Shown here piece by piece: positions 59,133 through 64,000 of a stretch of DNA of 64,000 bases. Position 1 is the stretch's first letter, and the number at the start of each line of letters is the position of its first letter. Origin of the DNA: Pseudomonas cremoricolorata DSM 17059 = NBRC 16634. Lineage in GTDB: Bacteria > Pseudomonadota > Gammaproteobacteria > Pseudomonadales > Pseudomonadaceae. The notes beneath the pieces are model-generated. The model did not search any database. It saw only the letters and a program-made list of their open reading frames with translations, and was not told where the DNA came from. Location: contig NZ_AUEA01000003.1 of the NCBI RefSeq assembly GCF_000425745.1, positions 1-64,000 on the forward strand, written 5' to 3'. Both the position numbers and the translations under genes were made by a program.

Positions 59133-61330
59133 GTGCGCAAGCGATCAGCGGCCAGCCACTGGACCGCACCGATGGCCCGGCGAAAGTCACCGGCAAGGCC
59201 CGTTATGCCGGTGAGTATCCGGCCGAAGGCCTGCTGTATGGCAGCGTGGTGTCCAGCGCCGTGGCCCATGGCCGTATCCGCCATATCGACTGCCAGGCTG
59301 CCCTGGCCTTGCCCGGAGTGATCGAGGTACTGCACCACGGCAACCGACCGCCCATGGCGGCCGATGATGAGCCTTACGAAGACGACGATGCGGCCGATGG
59401 TCACCCGTTCCGCCCGCTGTTCAACGACCGCGTGCTGTACAGCGGGCAGCCGGTAGCTTTGGTCATCGCCGAGAACCTCGAGCTGGCGCGCTATGCCGGC
59501 AGCCTGGTGCGGGTCGAGATCGACGCCGGTTCACACCAGACCGACCTCTGCGCCGCCCGCGACCAGGGCTACGACGCCCCCGCCGAACTGCCCAAGCCGC
59601 GGGGTGATTTCGCCGAAGCGTTCAATGCCGCGCCGTTGCGTATTGACGCGCAGTACAGCACCCCCAACGAGCACCACAACCCGATGGAGCCGCACGCCTC
59701 GACGGTGATCGTCGAGGCCGATGGCAGCCTGCTGATCCATGACAAGACCCAGGGCACGCAGAACAGCCAGGCCTATGTGCAGGAGGTGTTCAAGCTGCCC
59801 AAGGAGCAAGTGCGGGTATGCGCGGCGTTCGTCGGCGGTGCGTTCGGCTCGGGCCTGCGTCCGCAGTACCAGCTGGCCCTGGCCGTGATGGGCGCGCTCA
59901 AGCTCAAGCGCTCGGTGCGGGTGACCCTGACCCGCCAGCAGATGTTCACCTTCGGCTACCGGCCACGCACCCTGCAGCGCCTGCAACTGGGCGCCGACGC
60001 TGATGGCCGCTTGCTCGCCATCCGCCACGAAGCCACCGGGCAGACCTCACGCTTCGAAGATTTCAGCGAGCACGTGGTGGAGTGGAGCGGCATGCTCTAT
60101 CGCTGCGACAACGTCGCCATGGCGTATCAACTGGTGCCGCTGGACGTCTACACCCCACTGGACATGCGTGCGCCCGGCGCGGCGCTGGGCTTGATCGGCC
60201 TGGAATGCGCCATGGACGAGCTCGCCGAGCAGGTCGGCCTCGACCCGGTGGCACTGCGCCAGGTCAACTTCGCCGACAGCAACGGCAACGAGGGCAAACC
60301 CTATTCGAGCAAGGCCCTGCGCGAATGCTACGAGCAGGGGGCTGAGCGCTTCGGCTGGGAGCGGCGCAATCCCGTTCCGCGCAGCCAGCAGGAGGGCGAT
60401 GAGCTGATCGGTTGGGGCATGGCCGGTGGGGTCTGGGAAGCCATGCAGATGAAAGCCAGCGCCAAGGCGCGGCTCGATGCCGACGGCCACTTGTGGGTGA
60501 GCAGCGCCACCACCGACATCGGCACCGGCACCTACACGGTGATGACGCAGATCGCCGCCGATGCCGCCGGCATGGCGGTCGAGGACATCACCTTCCAGCT
60601 CGGCGACAGCTCGCTGCCCACAGCGCCCCTGCAAGGCGGCTCGTTCACCGTGTCGTCGGTGGGTTCTGCGGTGCGCCAGGCCTGCCAGGTGCTGCGCAGC
60701 AAGCTGGTAACGCTCGCCCAGGCGCGCTACCCGGCGCTGGCAGGCGAGCCGGCCGACCGTTTCGTGGTGGCCGATGGGCAGTTGCAGGTGGGTGAGCGGC
60801 GGTTCGCCTTCGCCGACCTGCTGCAAGGCGCTGGCGACGACGCCCTGGAGGTGCAGATTACCGCCGAGCCAGGTGCCAAGCGCGAGGGCTTTGCCTGCGC
60901 CACGCACTCTGCTGTGTTCGTCGAGGTGCGCGTGGATGAAGCGCTGGGCACCTTGCGGGTCAGCCGGGTGGTCAGCGCGGTGGCAGCAGGGCGGGTGATC
61001 AACCCCAAGACTGCACGCAGCCAGATTCTCGGCGGTGTGGTGTGGGGCGTGGGCATGGCCTTGCATGAGCAGGCCGAGGTGGACCACAACCTGGGCCGCA
61101 CGATGAACCACAACCTGGCCGAGTACCACATTCCGGTGAACGCCGACATGGGCGAGGTCGAGGTGATTTTCGTCGACGAGCCGGACGATATCGTCAACGA
61201 ACTGGGCTCCAAGGGCGTCGGTGAGATTGGCGTGGTGGGCGTTGCGGCGGCAGTGGCCAATGCCCTGTATCACGCTACTGGACGACGGGTCAGGGACTTC
61301 CCGTTGACGGTGGACAAGATCCTCGGCTGA
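59129..61330 (+). CDS. aldehyde oxidoreductase molybdenum subunit (PaoC-like)
   Basis: This 733-residue catalytic subunit has DRTDGPAKVTGKARYAGEY at the start, AFVGGAFGSGLRPQYQLALA, MRAPGAALGLIGLECAMDELA, QGGSFTVSSVGSAV and LGSKGVGEIGVVG with the catalytic Glu near the end. It hydroxylates aldehydes, probably aromatic ones as PaoABC does, with a molybdopterin cytosine dinucleotide cofactor. No PaoD/XdhC-type insertion chaperone is encoded beside it. Confidence 0.88.
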   Translation: MSAQAISGQPLDRTDGPAKVTGKARYAGEYPAEGLLYGSVVSSAVAHGRIRHIDCQAALALPGVIEVLHHGNRPPMAADDEPYEDDDAADGHPFRPLFNDRVLYSGQPVALVIAENLELARYAGSLVRVEIDAGSHQTDLCAARDQGYDAPAELPKPRGDFAEAFNAAPLRIDAQYSTPNEHHNPMEPHASTVIVEADGSLLIHDKTQGTQNSQAYVQEVFKLPKEQVRVCAAFVGGAFGSGLRPQYQLALAVMGALKLKRSVRVTLTRQQMFTFGYRPRTLQRLQLGADADGRLLAIRHEATGQTSRFEDFSEHVVEWSGMLYRCDNVAMAYQLVPLDVYTPLDMRAPGAALGLIGLECAMDELAEQVGLDPVALRQVNFADSNGNEGKPYSSKALRECYEQGAERFGWERRNPVPRSQQEGDELIGWGMAGGVWEAMQMKASAKARLDADGHLWVSSATTDIGTGTYTVMTQIAADAAGMAVEDITFQLGDSSLPTAPLQGGSFTVSSVGSAVRQACQVLRSKLVTLAQARYPALAGEPADRFVVADGQLQVGERRFAFADLLQGAGDDALEVQITAEPGAKREGFACATHSAVFVEVRVDEALGTLRVSRVVSAVAAGRVINPKTARSQILGGVVWGVGMALHEQAEVDHNLGRTMNHNLAEYHIPVNADMGEVEVIFVDEPDDIVNELGSKGVGEIGVVGVAAAVANALYHATGRRVRDFPLTVDKILG

Positions 61331-61339
61331 GCCGTATGG

Positions 61340-61368
61340 CCGGGCACAGGTTGGCAACCTGGGCCCGG
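61340..61368 (+). terminator. hairpin after the paoC-like gene
   Basis: CCGGGC and CAGG pair with CCTG and GCCCGG around a TTGGCAA loop, 10 nt after the stop. Only a weak T-run follows, so it may be a transcript-end stabiliser. Confidence 0.4.
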
Positions 61369-61428
61369 TGGTTTGCATTGGCAGCCGCTGCCTGGCGATA
61401 ATCTGCGGCTTTGTCCAAGGGTATCGCC

Positions 61429-61761
61429 ATGCAAAGCAGAAACCTGGTCGCGGAAATGTTCTTGTCGATGCCGATCCAGCTCTGGGTGCTGCCGGTGGCG
61501 GGGCTGATCGCCTACTTCGGTCTGCGCCGCGCCGATGCCTCGCCCGGCGGGCAACGGCTGTGGCGCAGCCTCAGCTATGGGCTGCTGTTGGCCCTGGCGT
61601 TTCTGCCCAACGCGCTGTATGCCGCGCTGCCAGGCAGCGCGCCGGTCGAGCCGGGCGCGCTGCAACCCAACTACCTGGGCCGCTTCTACCTCGATGCGTT
61701 CTACGCCTTCGCCGGTTGGGCTGGCGCCTGGGTGCTGCGCAGTCGCCTCAATTCGAAATGA
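61429..61761 (+). CDS. small membrane protein, 110 aa
   Basis: This protein has about three hydrophobic helices (PIQLWVLPVAGLIAYFGL, GLLLALAFLPNALYAAL, YAFAGWAGAWVL). No family recognised. The ATG at 61429 has AAGGG upstream; a TTG at 61411 in frame is a less likely start. It stands between the aldehyde oxidoreductase operon and ogt with no clear tie to either. Confidence 0.55.
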   Translation: MQSRNLVAEMFLSMPIQLWVLPVAGLIAYFGLRRADASPGGQRLWRSLSYGLLLALAFLPNALYAALPGSAPVEPGALQPNYLGRFYLDAFYAFAGWAGAWVLRSRLNSK

Positions 61762-61866
61762 CGCCCCTGCCGCTGGTCGGGGTTGGCCTCTGACCCCTGC
61801 CTGATGCGTCATGCTCAGCGCTTCGATCCCCAGTAAGTTGTCGACCACCACCGAGAGAACACTGCC

Positions 61867-62367
61867 ATGTCCTGCGCCTACACGTTGATGGATTCCCCAG
61901 TCGGCACGCTGACGCTTGTCGCCCGTGGCGATTGCCTGGCCGCCGTGCTGTGGCAGAACGAACGGGAAAATCGCGTGCGCCTGGGCGAGTTGCAGCGTGA
62001 CGACCAGCACCCGGTGCTGCAGGAAACCGCGCGGCAACTGGGCGAGTATTTCGCAGGGCAGCGTCAGCAGTTCGAACTGCCGCTGGATTTTCACGGCACC
62101 GACTTCCAGCGCCAGGTGTGGGCGGCGCTGCTGAGCATTCCATTCGGGGAAACCCGCAGCTACGCGCAGATCGCCCAGCAGATCGGCCGGCCGCAGGCGA
62201 TGCGCGCGGTCGGTGCGGCCAACGGGCGCAACCCGATTTCCATCATCGCCCCCTGTCACCGTGTCATCGGCGCCTCGGGCAGCCTCACCGGGTTCGCTGG
62301 CGGGCTGCCGGTAAAGCAGCATTTGCTCAGTCTCGAGGGGCGAGAGTCGCTGGCACTGGCGCTGTAG
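61867..62367 (+). CDS. ogt: methylated-DNA-protein cysteine methyltransferase
   Basis: This 166-residue protein has the active-site motif IAPCHRVIGASGSLTGFAGG with the acceptor Cys, and FQRQVWAALLSIPFGETRSYAQIA before it. It removes alkyl groups from O6-alkylguanine by suicidal transfer. It lacks the AraC/Ada part, so it is the Ogt form. Converges with the next gene, the stops being 7 nt apart. Confidence 0.9.
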   Translation: MSCAYTLMDSPVGTLTLVARGDCLAAVLWQNERENRVRLGELQRDDQHPVLQETARQLGEYFAGQRQQFELPLDFHGTDFQRQVWAALLSIPFGETRSYAQIAQQIGRPQAMRAVGAANGRNPISIIAPCHRVIGASGSLTGFAGGLPVKQHLLSLEGRESLALAL

Positions 62368-62373
62368 CAGGCG

Positions 62374-62997
62374 TCACTCCCAAGCCATCAGCACATGCAC
62401 CAATACCAGTAGGCCAAGCACCAACAACAAGCCGCCCGATACCCGTTGCAGCCACGGCAGCACTGCGCCAAATCGGCGCAGCACCCGTGGATGGCCGATG
62501 GCGATGGCTACCAGCAGGTCCCAGAGCAACACCACGCTGAACATCCACAGCGCATACAGCCATTTCCAGCCGGTACTGCTGGCGCTGACCAGGCTCGCCA
62601 GGCTGGCGTAGAACAGCGCGTTCTTCGGATTGAGCACCGCGCACAAGAAACCCGCCAGCACCCCTCGCAACCAGCCGCGCCGGGCTGCCTGCGCGGTGGC
62701 TAGTGCCCCCAGGTCACTGCCGTTGGCATGGCGGATGAACAGCCAGCCGACGTACACCAGGTACACGCCACCGGCCAGTTGCAAGGCGACGAACCAGGCG
62801 CTGCCCTCACGCAGCAACGACAGCCCGGCGAAGGCCACGGCGATGAACAGGCCATTGGCCAGGGCGATGCCCAGGCAGGCGCCGCTGGCGATCTTCCAGC
62901 CGCTATTGGCGGCGTTGCGCGCCACCAGGAAAAAGTCGGGCCCCGGTGACAGCAAGGCGAGGAAATGGGCAGTGGCGATGATCACAAACAGCTGCAT
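62374..62997 (-). CDS. LysE-family amino-acid exporter
   Basis: This 207-residue inner-membrane protein has the family motif LALLSPGPDFFLVARNAANSGW, then FLCAVLNPKNALFYASL and about six helices. Substrate unknown. An AraC-type regulator on the same strand lies 78 nt upstream and may control it. Confidence 0.85.
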   Translation of the reverse strand: MQLFVIIATAHFLALLSPGPDFFLVARNAANSGWKIASGACLGIALANGLFIAVAFAGLSLLREGSAWFVALQLAGGVYLVYVGWLFIRHANGSDLGALATAQAARRGWLRGVLAGFLCAVLNPKNALFYASLASLVSASSTGWKWLYALWMFSVVLLWDLLVAIAIGHPRVLRRFGAVLPWLQRVSGGLLLVLGLLVLVHVLMAWE

Positions 62998-63075
62998 GGC
63001 GCGGGTCCTCCGGCTGGAAAGGGCGGAGGATGGCGCGGGCGTCAGCGGCTGTATTGGACAATAGTGCGCGCCGCG

Positions 63076-63888
63076 CTAGCGCGTGCGTCGATACAGCCCT
63101 GGGGTGGTGCCGGCGTGGGTCTTGAACACCCGCTGGAAATGACTCTGGTCGGCAAAGCCCAGACGGTAGGCGACCTCGGCCAGTTCGCAGCCGTGGCGCA
63201 GCAACTGCCGGGCGCGGTTGACCCGCGCGTTGAGCAGCCAGGCGTGTGGCGTGAGGCCGGTGGCGCGGCGGAAGGCGCGAATCAGCCCGTAACGATCAAG
63301 CCCGGCCATACCCGCCAGCTCGGCGAGGGTCAGCTGAGCCAACTGCTCATCGGCCAGATCGTTGAGGTCGATATTGAGCGCCGCGCGGTCGGCTGCCGGG
63401 GCCATGTCCAGCGCCGCGCAGTGCGACCACGCCCCGTCACCGAGGAAGGTGATCAGCGCGGTTTCCTTCTCCAGCGCACTGACGCTTGCGAACAGCACCT
63501 CGATGAGCTGACAGAATTGCCGGTACAGCGCAGGCTCGGCGCTGATCCGTGCGGGCGCATCGAGGTGTTCCTCTGCCAGGCCACATTCACTGCGCAGGCG
63601 CCGCAACCACTCGGCATCGAGGTGCAGCATCTGGTAGCTCCAGGCGCTGTTCGGCTCGGGGTTGCAGGCGTGCACGCGGTGCGCCGGCACCAGCACCAAG
63701 GTGCCGGGGCACAGCCGCTGGCTGCCATGCCCGGCGCCGCGAAAGTGGCTGAAGCCTGCGTCCACCGCACCGATGGAAAAGGTCGGATGGCTGTGCGCCT
63801 TGTAGCAGGCGCGGCTGTGGCAGGCGCGCCGCGCTTCGACGAAGGGCAGGGCGGGGTCGTGCCAGTGGTCGGTCGAAGAGTCAGGCAT
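63076..63888 (-). CDS. AraC-family regulator
   Basis: This 270-residue protein has an N-terminal cupin-like sensing domain (AHSHPTFSIGAVDAG, CPGTLVLVPAHRVHACNPE) and a C-terminal AraC DNA-binding domain (LAELAGMAGLDRYGLIRAFRRATGLTPHAWL and VAYRLGFADQSHFQRVFKTHAGTTPGLYR). The ATG at 63888 is chosen over a TTG at 63900. Such proteins often control an adjacent LysE-type exporter, here the next gene downstream. Nothing further is seen from 63889 to the end. Confidence 0.87.
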   Translation of the reverse strand: MPDSSTDHWHDPALPFVEARRACHSRACYKAHSHPTFSIGAVDAGFSHFRGAGHGSQRLCPGTLVLVPAHRVHACNPEPNSAWSYQMLHLDAEWLRRLRSECGLAEEHLDAPARISAEPALYRQFCQLIEVLFASVSALEKETALITFLGDGAWSHCAALDMAPAADRAALNIDLNDLADEQLAQLTLAELAGMAGLDRYGLIRAFRRATGLTPHAWLLNARVNRARQLLRHGCELAEVAYRLGFADQSHFQRVFKTHAGTTPGLYRRTR

Positions 63889-64000
63889 GGCGCACGGCAA
63901 GGGTCGGGGAAGGACGGCCAGTCTAGCCGGGTCGCACTGTTGCGGTCATGCGCCGTGTGTGCTGTTCGCATCCGCACGTGGCGCTGATCGGTATCAGTAG

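Overview
The window reads as a chromosome segment of a Pseudomonas, most likely of the P. putida/P. fluorescens side. Coding density and GC are high, genes are separated by Pseudomonas-type REP sequences, and the content (S24 tailocin repressor, FDH-N operon with an ANR box, DUF1654, STN-type TonB receptor) fits that genus. No rRNA, tRNA, CRISPR array, integrase or transposase was seen.

Region 1 (1-10.3 kb, all minus strand) is an iron-uptake locus of the yersiniabactin/pyochelin type. It holds an AraC regulator, a TonB-dependent receptor, an MFS transporter of the RhtX/FptX kind, an NTF2/SnoaL-fold protein, a 1011-residue enzyme that fuses salicyl-AMP ligase to salicylate synthase, and the start of an Irp2/PchE-like NRPS that leaves the window on the left. 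A Fur-like site precedes each of the three likely transcription units.

Region 2 (11.0-32.6 kb) is a prophage-derived, lambda-like tail cluster without head, packaging, integration or replication genes: an F-type (flexible) tailocin. A LexA-box-controlled DUF1654 gene converges on an S24-family repressor. Then come a gene in the position of antiterminator Q, two holin-like membrane proteins, the tail genes in lambda order (V, G/T by -1 frameshift, H, M, L, K, I twice, J), three small genes, and endolysin, Rz and an embedded Rz1. The J-like tip protein is 3018 residues long and is built from five exact 122-residue repeats and five beta-sandwich-like modules, in a super-repeat of about 2.9 kb. 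Six good intrinsic terminators lie inside or at the head of this one-directional cluster, which argues for antitermination of late transcription.

Region 3 (32.7-38.6 kb) is the formate dehydrogenase operon fdnGHI-fdhE behind a perfect ANR/FNR box. The alpha subunit carries Cys where E. coli FdnG has selenocysteine.

Region 4 (38.6-48 kb) is housekeeping and accessory: 5'-nucleotidase, GNAT acetyltransferase, LysE-type exporter, alpha/beta hydrolase, a small membrane protein, a GH13 enzyme, an unknown membrane protein and an orphan STN-domain TonB receptor.

Region 5 (48.1-55.6 kb) is a stressosome operon (RsbR, RsbS, RsbT, an ATPase-SpoIIE phosphatase fusion) tightly joined to a soluble histidine kinase and a REC-PAS-kinase-REC hybrid. 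A separate OmpR-type two-component pair converges on it.

Region 6 (55.8-64 kb) holds a branched-chain aminotransferase, a MocA-like cytidylyltransferase divergent from a PaoABC-like molybdenum aldehyde oxidoreductase, a small membrane protein, an O6-alkylguanine-DNA alkyltransferase, a LysE-type exporter and an AraC regulator.
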